Shown in pieces: positions 1 through 11,596 of a stretch of DNA of 64,000 bases. Under the pieces are notes generated by a model. That model saw nothing but the letters and a program-made list of their open reading frames with translations, had not been told where the DNA came from and made no database searches. Numbering within the stretch: the stretch's first letter is position 1; the number at the start of each line of letters is the position of its first letter. The translations under genes were made by a program, and so were the position numbers. This DNA comes from Lunularia cruciata (taxonomy: Eukaryota; Streptophyta; Marchantiopsida; Lunulariales; Lunulariaceae). The stretch covers positions 501,001 through 565,000 of the forward strand of contig OX419762.1 in the NCBI GenBank assembly GCA_948567375.1. Reading direction: 5' to 3'.

Positions 1-3000
1 GCATTTCTACATTTAGATGCAATACTCTACTAACAAAGGAAGAGAGAAAGAGATTTCCCACACATTTCCATCTTGCAAGTTATTTAATGATAAGACCCAA
101 GCCTTTTTCATGGAGATGCTAAAAGAAGTAGTGTGCGCCTTGAAAACCAAATGCCATGGACTAAAGATGTATGTCCAATGCTTATAAAACCATGCCTATG
201 AAGAAGAACAAATGAACATCTTGTCTTTGCACTTGAAGGAGCACTCATACAACAAGTTTAATGAAGTGTGCTAGATCTTCTTGCTAGAGATAGCTATCAA
301 GCATAAACCAACCAACTAATTAGATATCTAAGAGGTGAACAAAGTCCTTCACTCCCATTAGTTCTAGTCCAAGGCACTCCCTTGAGGGGAAATCCTTTTA
401 TAAGGCAAGCACTCTTTGCCAAAGAATAGATACTCAGAGTTGTACAATAGTCAAGCACTCTAAGTAGGCCATTAGCATCTTCACTTAGAGTTGGGTATAT
501 ATGTTTCAAGAGAAGTGCCCTCAAAGTTATGTGGCATTGAGAATTGTATAGAATTGAGGACAAGTGCAGTTAGAATAGTACCACACTTGGGATCATACAT
601 AACTGTGAAGGAATGCCCTTGGGTTTGTATAGGCACTTGGGGTTGTACACTAAAGATAGAATATGAAGGGAAGCTTTGATATCTACCCTAACATGTAAAG
701 AGCCTAATCATTCTATAGATGATGACAATAAGATAGGATCAAGATAGTAAGAACCAATAATGGAAAGTTTAGCTTAGGACATTTTAGGATTCACTTGGGA
801 CCCTGATCCTTTTGGCTTGGAGCCAGATAAGTATGTAAGGCTAAGTTTTATTGGCACTTGTGTTTGTTCTTTTGTGAAATGCAGACTTTGATTACCAATA
901 AAGACTGATACTATTTCTTTGCAAGTTCTATGTCCTTCATTTTGGGTGTTGTTCAAAGTAAGCAAGAGTAGAGGTGAGAAATTTCACAACAGGTCTTCAA
1001 TGCTTAGTGCCAAGCAGGTACTTGCCCCTTATCAGCGTGTACATTGAATGATGCAAAGAAGTGAACTTGTGCAACAAGTGGATTGGGAAGCTCACCGCAC
1101 AAGTAATAGCACATAATAAAAAAACTTAGGTAAGGAACAACATGAAGGTCAATCTTGCAAGTTGTGCCTTTTGAGAAGGATAGAACACATTTGCAAGCAT
1201 TGTATATTTAGAATGGATTGGCACTCAGAGTTGAGTGCCAATCCATTCATCTTCAAGAGAAATCTCGGCTAGATCTTAGAGTGAAATTGATTTTATGATT
1301 TTCTTTTTGTTGTAGTGAGCTACAAAGAGTGACACTTCCCTCTTTTGGGAGTAGTTCCTGCCCAAGAAGTTAAACATGAAACAACAAATGAACTTGTGTG
1401 TTTCCAAATAGTATCCTTGTGTGAACAAACTATTCTTATTGACTATATTATAAGTACATCAACACTCAACTGTCACAATATTGTTGATGTGGTACTTGGA
1501 TAAATTTAGCATTTGATGCATGCTAAAATCTGCATGATGGTTGGTTCAATATCCATTCAAGGCAGACCTAAATATAGAAATGGATTAGCTAGGAATAAAG
1601 CTTGGCCAAGAGGCCCATTAATTTTAATAAGAATTAAGAAGCTAATAATAAGATAAATTGACATATGTTGTAGCATGACTCTTAGTGTAGAGTATAAGGG
1701 AACAATCACCTAGATAAATTATGTCATCCAACTTGTAACCTACTTCAATGTGAGCCTTAACCCAATTATTTTGTATATGAGCTGCACTTTAGAATTTTAA
1801 CTTGTTCTTTCCCACTCAAATAAATAAACACTTTGATTTTCACTTCAGCTTTGCAATTTGTCAATTAATGGATGTGAATTTCTTGTATTTTTTTTACTGT
1901 TGAATATACTCCCACACTATTTTGGATTATGGAATATAAACTTGAGTGATGGGTATTCTCAATGGCATTTTTGAGGGTGTTGTGAGTGTTTGTGAAGGAA
2001 AAGAAATGTTTAAAAGGTTTGCTTTAACCACTAGATTTATGTCTTGCAATTAGACCAAAGTTCTTGGGTAAAGCCTTCCCTTGCTCAAGGCTTATCAAAT
2101 TTAACTAACAAAGTTGCTAACTTATTTTTGTTTAAAGCCATATGTAACAATGATGATACCTTATGCCTCTTAGCATGAGCTACTAAGTGAATCATTCTTT
2201 GATATCTCAACTTTGAGTCTTCTTTGCTTGTTGCCTCTTCAATGATTTAGCATATCTTATAGTGTATGAGTGAAACACTCTATATGACTTGTTGTAAGAT
2301 AATGAGTGGTTGATATATCATATTGATCTTCAAAGATATAATGAATATAACACTAAGAACACACCTAAAGGACTAAGAGTGTTGATGGTAGTATTTTAGT
2401 TAGGAAACCTCGAAGAAATCCCTAAGTGCTACAAACTTGACACATATTCTGTAATGATTTAAATGGACCTACTCTTCCTTTTATATCTTGTTTGTTCTTG
2501 TGTTATTATGTTGTAACCATAGGAGTTTATAAGTTTCTTTTATCACCAAGATACCTTAAACTATTGAGAGGTCTCTTTAAGTGCATTGTAGAGGTTAATC
2601 AAAAATCTTTCTATATTTGTAATCTCTTAATTAAGTTGTTAAGAAGAGTAAAAGATAAAACAAGTTGTTATACATTTCAATATATATTAAAATAGTATTA
2701 TAACAAGCTATCTAAGTTATAACACTTGTTGTGGGCACTAAAAATTCAAAGGATGCACTTTATCAAGCAAGTGCACTTTAAATCCTTGAAATATTTCTCT
2801 CTTGTATGTAGATGTTAAACTCAATATGTTGTTTCCATTCCTTGGTCTAGCATTAGGAAGGAGACAAGTTGGTACAATTTCAATCCAAATCACTATATAA
2901 CACTTGGCATGACATAATAATTGGCTAAGTTCTAATTACTTGTGGCATTTGTATGGTTTTTTCAAAGTTTGACATTGTACTATTATCTTAGGTTTTGATC

Positions 3001-3911
3001 ATCTTTGACTTGAATTCCTTCTTTTAATGGCCTAAGATCTCTCTAAGTGCAACAAAAGGTAAAATAAATGCACTTTGTTAGATTTTGTGCAAGTGGTCCA
3101 AAGAGAACAGTCAATGACTTATTGGAGCACAAGTGGTGAGCTATGACTTGATAAAGATACATCCATGACCTGTTTTGTGAAGTATTACACTTCACATGTT
3201 GAATTGTGTGATTCACATCCTCACTTGTGTGATCACTACTAGATCATTGAAGGAACAACTTTTGGGGCATTTTAAATGCTTAAGCTCCTTTTCGTGTACT
3301 TAGAAAATACCTACTACTTGCTATACCTCAACAAAGTGAGCACAAACTTTGTTGATTATAAATTAGTTGATGAGACACCTTGTATATCCATCAACTTTGA
3401 TTTGGTACTTGTCTCTAAGGATAAACTTAGTAAGACAATTCATGGCAAGCTTATAACCAAGGATGTTACCACTTAGAGTTGATTTGTATGTATGTAGATT
3501 TTAAATGTTCACAATAAAGTCTTTTTTGAGTACTTCTTGTTGATAGCACAACCAACCTATAAGTATATTTTGGACAAATTTATAAAGAATTTGCAAGAAT
3601 TAAAGTCAACTATATCTATTACTTATCATTATCAAGAGATTGCAAATAAAAAGAGCAAAAAACACTATTCAAGATAAATTGCAAGCATTTATCTTGGAGG
3701 AATACAAGGCGTAAGATACTTGACTACATTTGGTAAATTTGTGTATAATATCTATATGAGTACATTTACAAAGGTAGCATAATTTTTACTTTATGTAAGA
3801 TAAGTATCTAGCTACATAGTCTTCCTTCACCAAAAAATTGGCCATAGTAATACATTAATAGCCTTAAGTAAGGTTTAGAGTTCAAGGTGGGAGATCAAAC
3901 AAAGTCATGCA
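1..3911. other. AT-rich intergenic sequence, no recognisable gene
   Basis: I see no protein family, RNA gene or repeat family shared with the rest of the window in this stretch. Open frames are all below about 70 codons and lack recognisable motifs. It ends at the target-site duplication of the first family B element. A strong perfect hairpin lies near 1.2 kb and is listed separately. The sequence is probably decayed repeat DNA. Confidence 0.6.
1211..1248. repeat. Perfect 16-bp inverted repeat (hairpin)
   Basis: The left arm GAATGGATTGGCACTC (1211-1226) and right arm GAGTGCCAATCCATTC (1233-1248) are perfect reverse complements around a 6-nt loop. No gene is visible nearby, so the function is unknown. 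It may be a small-RNA-like foldback or the relic of a small foldback element. Confidence 0.85.
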
Positions 3912-5812
3912 TGTGACAACCCAAGAAATATCACTTTTGCGGTAATCGGCTAAGTAAAGTTTGTTCCCATAGAGATACGAGTCAAAAATGGTCAAATACA
4001 AAGTCAAACAGTAACAATTGTAGTTCTTCTTGGTTGCGTCTTTAATCTCTCAGGTAGAAACTACACCCAGAAGAGAGTAACAAGCACTGATTCACAGTCT
4101 TGTTACAAATTAGCACTCCTTAATCACAACTCCATCAATTCTTTCCAAACAATCTTGATTGTGATGATTCAAGCTCTCTCAAAAACGGCACTTCACTGCA
4201 AAACAACTTTGCCTCAGAATTTTGTTCCACCCCTCCACTGAAGGCACAACTTCCTTGATCAAAATTGCTTTACATCAACTTCACATTGCACTCACAAATG
4301 CAAAATACTACCAACACTACAATTCCTCTCAGATCTGTCAAGGCATTGCTTTGATTGCACTTCACTCAGGATCAAACACACAGAATGAAGATCAAGGCTG
4401 CAAAATCCAACATCCAACAAGGACACTGACTTGCACTTTGAATTTCTCCACACACTCACAAACACAATTGCAAAGTTCATACTCGGAATCAAGCTTAAGC
4501 GACAAGCACTGTTTCACAATACTTCGCTTTATCTATTCTCAGAATTAGGAGCACTGAACAACAATTCCATGCAAATGCCACTCTTAAGTAGTGAAATAAG
4601 CAACAGTTCTAACAACTATACCGCTCTACAACAACTCTTCTAACCTAGAGATCCAAAATGACAATGCAACCCTTCATATCTGTCTCTTCAAATATCAAAT
4701 TGGTTTCTACTCCGATCCAATGTCTACTTCTTCCTTGGGTTCCAATCCCGAAGTAACTTTACTCACTACTACTCTGTCCTTGGGTTTCACAACTTCTAAT
4801 TCCTCTATCAATTCTACTACTTCTCCACTCTGACTACAATTCCTATCACAGGTAATCCTTCTAAATCTCTATCTCTCGACCCACTCTGCTCTAAAGTCTC
4901 AAATGTCAAATCCAAAGACACTTGCTTTCCTATCTCTCTTACTTCGGGTCTAACTATTATCAATTACTTTACTAATTCTACTGTGTCATCATCAAGAATT
5001 GTAATGAACGCATGAATACACTACATACACCTTCAATTTGGAACCCACTTTCTCCTAATCACTCATGTAACTGACCAAAAGACATGTATTGTCTGATCTT
5101 GCACTTTGGGTTTATTCACTACTGCTATTTCTCCTTCAATTCATGTTCCATCTTCAATTAGAACTGAAATTGAAGTCATGGATATCTTAACTATCTTCTT
5201 TCCCTACTCTAACTTCCTCTAATGCCTCCCGCAAGATTCTTGAAGTCCCCTTCACTGCACTCCGATGTCTAATTTCCTTGGGTTGAATCATATTTGTCTT
5301 GAGGTAAATTTTTTAGACCCAAAGTCATGTAAACCCGAAGTCCAAAGTACGAAGTCAGAAGTCACTTTGACCTAAAGACACCAAACTACTTTTCACATCT
5401 ACTCCCAAAACTTCAAATGCTTGTAACTTCTTCTACAAAACTCAAAACTTTGCGATTTTGGTTGCAATGGAAAGCCCTGAACGAGACACTTCCAACGAGA
5501 TATAACACGCTTGATTTGGACTTGTGTTCACTGAGATATGGCTCCCTCAAGAATCCTGACCTGCAACTTCTCTTCCTCTTCAGGTCTACCCTCCTTCAGC
5601 GTATGATCCAAGTTTTTCCTCCTCTGACACTAAGTAAGCTTCTTCGGGTTTGCTCCAATCTGAGTCCTTCTTCCTCCAACACAAAGTCAACTTCCTCAAG
5701 CCTAATCAAAACACAAGTTTCCCCTCATTTCTTCTCCATTTGGTTTCAATTTGGTTTTAGCAAGGCATTTCTTCTTCAAAACTCGTCCAAAAAGAAAAAT
5801 GTGGGTACCACA
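3912..5812 (-). mobile_element. Family B element, copy B2 (short, rearranged inside)
   Basis: The copy starts TGTGACAACC and ends GTGGGTACCACA. It is flanked by a perfect 5-bp target-site duplication, ATGCA at 3907-3911 and 5813-5817, so both ends are true insertion ends. About 1.1 kb at the left end aligns by eye with the left end of B1 (24178 onward). The right end shares the B1 terminus, but most of the protein-coding interior of B1 is missing. Strand is given as the direction in which the B1 ORF reads. No terminal direct repeats are present inside the copy. Confidence 0.8.
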
Positions 5813-7223
5813 ATGCACTATAAATTTGACTTGAATTAAAACAAGAAAGATTGGTGCACGGTATATTTTCTAACTCACAATCATAATACAAGCTAGAATG
5901 ATAGCTTATTACTTATGGTTACTCTCTCATATGAAACACTATCTTGTATTTCATGCATCTTCCTTGAGGAAGTATAAACTTATTTATTACAATTATAAAT
6001 GTGCATCAACCACCACCTTTGCATCAATGAAATGAAGACTATGAATAATTCAAGGTAAAGCAAATCCTCTAGAAATAGATATGCAATCAATATCATCATT
6101 TAACTTGAACCAAAGGAAAGGATATCTACAATATGAAGCAATATGGGAAGCTTTGGCTCATCTTATTCATGCATCTTGATAATTGATGAGATTGAATAAA
6201 TATATAATAAGTATATTATAACTTAAATAGACCACACAACTTACATAGCTCGGATATCTTAGGTGCAGTAGGGCAGATCTCTCATATAGACTCTATTGGG
6301 ACTTAGCCCCATTTTACCTTTTTCATCTCTCCCTTTTATGGCTTGATGGGGTCTTCATGTCCTTCTTATTTTCTATGTGGTTGTCCTTCTTATTCTGATC
6401 TCTTTGCTGTAACTTAAATAGATAAGATTTCTATTTTTCTTTGGTTAGTTAAAACTAAAGTAGAGTTCTAAGCTAGTATATTTTCTAGCTAATTAATTGA
6501 TGATATTTTGTGAATGAAGTTAAATATGGACCTTTGAGTGAGATTAAGAGTTGTTTGCAAAAATTATCCATAAAATCTAGAGTTGTTGATGAAGACTTAC
6601 AGTTAAAGTTAAGAAGAATTAGTTAAGACTTTCATGAGAAGCCTTTGCCTAGTATGTTAATTATAATTTTCTTATATGCCATACCTTCAATTTGTGTAAG
6701 AGATAATAATTGGACTTTGTTGTAGGATTTCAATACTCACTTAAAAACCAAATGCTCTACTTAATTAGTGGTTTTGGTAAATTTAAGCTTTTGTGTATTT
6801 ATCTTAGCTATTAATACATTGTTCATTTTCTTATGCTTGAAATAAAACATGTTTTCTGCATCTCAATTACTCTAGTATAAGAGACTTTATTACATTTAGC
6901 AGTACCTTAACTAGCAAATTATAAAAGAAGAAAAGACCTTTAGAGAAAACTTTTAGAGCCTTGAACTATCTAATGATTGGGATATTTTATCAAGCACACT
7001 TGTCTTAAGCCTACCTTAAACTATACTATCACCACAAGAGAAATTCATAATTATTATGATGTAATATGTAGTAAGTCATACAACTTGATAGAATTCAATT
7101 ATTGGTAGGTTTTCTTTCATATTTTCACTTTCAAGTATCATATACTTTCTCTTTGACATCTCTTTGGTTTTTATCATCAGTTTCATTCTCTCTTATTATT
7201 GATGATACACTTATTAAATTTTA
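5813..7223. other. AT-rich intergenic sequence
   Basis: After the right-hand copy of the ATGCA duplication no gene is recognisable. The only identified piece is a LINE 3' tail fragment near 6.2-6.4 kb, listed separately. The open frames are short and without motifs. Confidence 0.55.
6233..6420 (+). mobile_element. LINE 3'-tail fragment
   Basis: This stretch is clearly similar to the reverse complement of about 35.06-35.28 kb, the 3' end of the LINE relic. Shared words include GGATATCTTAGGTGCAGTAG and GCTTGATGGGGTCTTC. It carries only the tail, as expected for a 5'-truncated LINE insertion, and lies opposite in orientation to the relic at 35-38 kb. Confidence 0.65.
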
Positions 7224-7539
7224 TGTGAAAACCTAATGTTGATCAATTTACAATATACTGGTAATGAACTAGTTGTTCCCACAAGGATACAAGTAGGAAA
7301 TGGCTAGATTTGAAGAGAAGTGTCACAACTTGCAGTTCTTTACTTCTACCTATTTTAACCTCTTTGGTAGGAACTACTTTCAAAAGAGTGTTATGAAGGC
7401 ACCAAGGCACACTACAAAAAATTACAACAACCAAAAGATCACATTCACTATAGATAAGTTTCAGTTATAACCCAAAAGTGATAATCTAGCCAGTTGCAAA
7501 GAGGTTACTTTACTACAAAGGTTCTTATTCTAAAGACCA

Positions 7540-7690
7540 TGTCTTTCCCTTTCATTGGCAAACAACCAAACCCTTGGGACCTTCTTCAACCCCAGGATGT
7601 GATGAGTCAAAATTGAGGTGCCAAACGACTCCATCGATAAGAGCTCTTGGGAGTCATCAGCCTGTTATCCCTAGCGTAACAAATCCTCTA
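7540..7690 (-). pseudogene. Plastid-type 23S rRNA fragment (nuclear organellar insertion)
   Basis: Read on the minus strand, this matches the conserved peptidyl-transferase region of bacterial/plastid 23S rRNA, with the words GGGATAACAGGCTGAT, AGAGCTCTTATCGA and GTCGTTTGGCACCTC in the right order and spacing. The form 'GACTCC...GAGCTCTTATCGA...GGAGTC' resembles plastid rather than plant mitochondrial large-subunit rRNA. Many differences are C-to-T or G-to-A, as expected after decay of methylated cytosines in nuclear DNA. Only about 140 nt of the roughly 2.8-kb rRNA is present, so it cannot be a working gene. The far end fades from about 7681. Confidence 0.8.
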
Positions 7691-7879
7691 TTGGTTTGAG
7701 ATAGTTGTGCACCTTCTCCTGGCAGGTGTTTTGATCCCAGGTCCCTCGCCTTTGAAGTCTCATTGATAAGTGGTCTTTGAGAACTTTCATAAGGTGAATT
7801 TCATCAACGGTTGCCGAGGAATGCAAAAAGGGTAGGGTAACCGCTGCAGATTTTCAATCTATTCCAAATAAAAGCCTAG

Positions 7880-8039
7880 ATAGCACAAATATTTTTATTT
7901 TTCTAATGGCACCCATTATGACATCTACATTGGCTTTGTGCGCTTGGGCTGTGATCCCTTTTGATTATGGTATGGTTTTTTCATATTTAAATGTTGGGGT
8001 TTTGTATCTATTTGCGATATCTTCACTTGGAGTGTATGG
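7880..8039 (+). pseudogene. nad1: Mitochondrial nad1 fragment (NADH dehydrogenase subunit 1)
   Basis: The forward translation contains [12 protein letters not shown] and [13 protein letters not shown], which are hallmark segments of plant mitochondrial NADH dehydrogenase subunit 1, a membrane subunit of complex I. The plastid homologue NdhA is clearly different here. Only about 50 residues are covered. Similarity stops abruptly after GVYG, close to where plant nad1 exon 1 ends, so the following few hundred bases could be intron or other mitochondrial sequence. An open frame continues to 8187 but shows no nad1 similarity. This is a nuclear copy without a start or a complete gene. Confidence 0.8.
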
Positions 8040-8603
8040 ACCCAGTCTTCTTGCCCCTCTAAGGTTTGACCATCTGACTGAACTAAAATTATCAATGCAT
8101 ATATATGGTCTCCAGGCGGCTTCCAAAACACAAAAAGTTATTTTGCATGCACCAGATTACTCAAGTGCAAAAGAAAGATGCTTCTGAGCTCCATTACGCT
8201 TTTTGCCATATTTTTATTTTTTTATGACCACTTAAAAAACTTTATCAAAAAACATAGTTTATGCACGGCTAATGTAGCAGCTTGTTGAGCATATGAAAAA
8301 TTGTGTGGAGCACCATCAGATCACTTGGACCATTCAGCCGTATTGAGAGGGGGGCAGCTTCCCTGTTATTGAATGGAGGGTCGGGCAGCCGCCCCTCCAA
8401 AAAGGCCTGACTCCATCCAAAGGATCTTTGTATTGGTGACTACTCTTCATCTTTCCTTTTGTTGAGTATTGTAAACACTACAATTCTCTCACATGATCAA
8501 TCAAGGCATTACATCTTTGGAACTACCAAGGATTACACACCTAGCCACAAATACTAGTGATCACACATACTCAGTCACTCAGGTTCCTAATTCTAAGATT
8601 CTA

Positions 8604-11596
8604 TGGTATCCACATTTGTTGGTTTTGATGAATTTTAAAGAAGAAGTGTATAGTTGTAGTTGAATTGAAGCCAAATAGCAAAGAGGGGAGAAGAATTGTG
8701 TGTTTGGTTTAGACCCAAAGAAGTTGACTGTGTATCAAAGGAGGAAAAGCTCAAATTGGGCTTGATAGGTGCTAGATCCAAAGTGAAGTTACTTTGTCTT
8801 GGGATGATCAACCCGATGCAAAGAAATTGTAACAAATTTTCATTGGGCCAACTAGTCAAGAAGTACAATCAAGAAAATATCTAATTTATGAGAAGGATAA
8901 AATTGAGAATGACAAGAGTAACGCATGCAAAAGGTGTGAATCTCAAGTGAAGATCAACTAAAGAATGATCACATATCGTAATGCTATAAGGTTAAGACTT
9001 CATCAAGGAAATTCCAAAATGTCAAGAAGATATATGGTTCCTCTTAGTAGTTGTCCCAAAGGAATGAAAACCATGAAGCCAAATGAGAGTTCAATTTTCC
9101 AAAGACCTGAGGGAGTTAGAATCACATGTTGAGGAGAGATTATAGTGTTTCAACAACCTAGAATTTGTGAGCACATGATGCCAAAGAAGTGCTATAGGAA
9201 GAGTTCCTCACTTGCAATGAGGAATCCTATGATATGGAAGTTGGATGTAGTGGCAAGGATCAAAGTCTTGAGTAGACTTTGGATAACATTTTTGGCATGG
9301 AACTAGAACTTGAGTTTTCTAGGGTTCAAGTAGAGATAACTGCCAATAATTGTGAGGATGGTCCTGAAGTGGAGGGAAAGAGATGCAATACAGCTTTATC
9401 GACAGAGTCAGATTGGAGATTAGTCATGGGAAGGAAATTGGAGACATGGCCGGAGTCCCCTTCTAGAGGGCACTTTGGCCGTAGAGGTGAGAAAGTCCTT
9501 CAGTTCTCCTTGCATCAACAAGGGATATAAAGTGGATACATATCTGGATGGAAAGTAATTGTCAAGGCCTTGATGCAATGTTCAAACCCAAGCAAACCAC
9601 ATACATGACAAAGAACCAAGTGGTATTCTTCCATTAGATTTTCATAGGCAAAAAAGTGAATTGGGCAAAGTGCTTTCATTGATAGACAAGACATATGATC
9701 ATAAACTAGAGGATGGATATACCGCTCCACTACTTCATATCATTTGCAACACATTTTTATTTGGGTTTAACTTGCTGATTTTGAAGGAGAAACAAAGAAT
9801 GGTTTCTCATTTCCACCTAGATGTTTGTCATGAGGTAGATGTAGATGAGCAACATTATATCATGCAAATCTGAGGAGGTTATGAACAATTTTCTAGGATG
9901 GAACAAAAGAAGATAGTGGCATTGGCCATTCCAAAGATGAAAAAGTAGAATAGACTCAAAGAGGTGGTATCACCCACTCAACCATGAAAGACAAGAAGAT
10001 TGAACCCAAGGTGTGAGGCAACGGTGATGGACCTATCTTTGGGGGCAGAATCTAAAGGCAAAGCCAAGTCCAAGGGCAAGAACTTGGAAGAAGATGTAGA
10101 AGAAGATGAACCCATGCTTCAACCACTTGGTCCAACAATCAATGGACCAAGTGGTTGAAGAAGAAGATAAGGAGTTTCATGCACAGATTGCATGCATGGA
10201 AGTGGAGACAATCAGTACTTGGAGTTGGCTAAAATAGATATTTTAGAGGAGAGGGAAGAGGAGCCAGCCTTGGTATTTCCAAGAGGAGTGAGGTCAAAGA
10301 GAGGACTGCAGTCTGTAGCTACAAAATCAAGCCAAGTAAGAGAAGATGAAGATAGTTTGGACAAAATCAATTTGAAGACGAGATGATCGAGACTTTGGAG
10401 TAAGGCATCAATAAAAGAGTGGCCTACCAAAGCCAAAGAAAGACAATTGGATGAACATTTCCAAGGATTGAGTTATTTATCAAAATTTATTTTTCAGTTG
10501 CTTGTAGAATTGTAGAAGAAGAAGAAGAAGGAGATACAACAAGATCATCTTGAAGTAAATAGTGCACTAAAAGTAGTGAGTACTTGAGTAAAGAAGTTTA
10601 GGAGTTGAAGGAGAAGCTAACCTGAGGAAAAGACAAAAGCCAAAATTTTTTGGGTGGATGTGGTACTTCAGAAGAAGACCTTAGGTAACTTGCAAGAGAA
10701 TTTTGAAAAGCATGAGAGAGACCTTGAATGTCAAGCCAAAGAAGTAAAGAATCAAAGGGCATTGTTTAAGAATTTGAAGAGAAAATTTGATGAAGTGCAA
10801 ATTGAAATGATACATTTGAAGGCCGTTGCAGTAATAATGGAGCAAGAGTTGGAGAGCTTAAGATCAAGTGTGGTGGAGAGGATCAGGCATGGCAAAGGGA
10901 GTTGATGAGTAAAAATCAAGAAGAAGAGGGGTTGCAAGAATTGGTAGGGAGTGCAAAAGCCCAGATTTCTCAATATGCAAAGGAGAAGAAGATGTTGAAG
11001 GCGGAGTACAAAGAAGAATCGCAAATGTATCATGGCAAGTTGAAGGTGGAGAGAACTTGTGGGCATACGTAAAAATCAATAGGAGAGATCATTTGGAGAA
11101 TGAAGGCAATGTTGATTATTGAAGTTGAGGTAAAGTTGGAGGAAGCAAGATTGCACAAATTAAAGTTGTTAGTGCAAGAGACAAGGAAGAGAAGAGCAAA
11201 GGAAGTAGACAAGTCTTTTGTTTTATTTGAGAGAGAAGGTAGATAGAAAGATGTTAGAAGTAGGAGACAATGTGAGTCTCAGATTGGATTTGGTTAGATC
11301 AAAGTTGGATAGACTTTGTAGTAGAGAGAAGGAAAAGATCAAATGCAAAGTGGTTGAGGTAGGAGTGCAATTGGGAGAGTTACATGAGGTCACTAATGAA
11401 GTTGGAAAAGAGAAGGAAGAAGTAGTTAGATTATAGATTATTTGATTGTAAGTTCAGACTAAAGATAGGATAAAAAAAGAGGAAGTGCTTGAAGTTAAAT
11501 TAGGTAGAGAAGACAAAGTAGAGGTAGATATCAGATCATATTAGTAGCAATTTTGAGATTTGAAGAGGTTCATATGAAGAAGTGGAATGTCATTTT
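8604..11596 (+). mobile_element. Family B element, copy B4 (decayed, 3' end missing)
   Basis: It begins at the family B terminus (TGGTATCCACATTTG, compare TGTGGTGCCCACATTTT in B1) and follows the B1 coding interior on the plus strand. Recognisable blocks are SDWRLV (about 9.4 kb), MVSHFHLDV...VDVDEQ (about 9.8 kb) and coiled-coil segments at 10.65-10.9 and 11.2-11.4 kb, broken by many stops and frameshifts. B4 contains a block of about 80 codons near 9.53-9.79 kb that B1 lacks. It stops at a GTCATTTT word, where copy B3 starts. Confidence 0.7.
10117..10160. repeat. Perfect 18-bp inverted repeat inside B4
   Basis: The left arm CTTCAACCACTTGGTCCA (10117-10134) and right arm TGGACCAAGTGGTTGAAG (10143-10160) are perfect reverse complements with an 8-nt loop. 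It lies in the decayed acidic-region coding part of B4. Confidence 0.85.

Larger units (their letters stand above)
7224..8603 (-). mobile_element. Family B fragment, copy B5, split by organellar DNA
   Basis: The left part (7224 to about 7530) follows the left end of B2 with many substitutions: a TGTGAAAACC terminus, then the equivalents of the GTAATCGG and TTGTTCCCATAGAG words. The right part (about 8455-8603) continues the same element, matching the ACACTACAATTC and CAAGGCATT words of B2 at about 4310-4350. Between them lie plastid and mitochondrial sequences. The rest of B5 is missing because copy B4 begins at 8604. Confidence 0.6.

Noticed and set aside
7540-7690. Mitochondrial 26S rRNA as the source of the rRNA fragment
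   Set aside because: The stem sequence around GAGCTCTTATCGA fits the plastid 23S form better. A final decision needs alignment with both genomes.
7906-8187. 93-codon frame starting at the nad1 ATG-like codon, as an intact small gene
   Set aside because: Only the first ~45 residues match nad1. The rest is a chance extension, and the natural gene starts far upstream.
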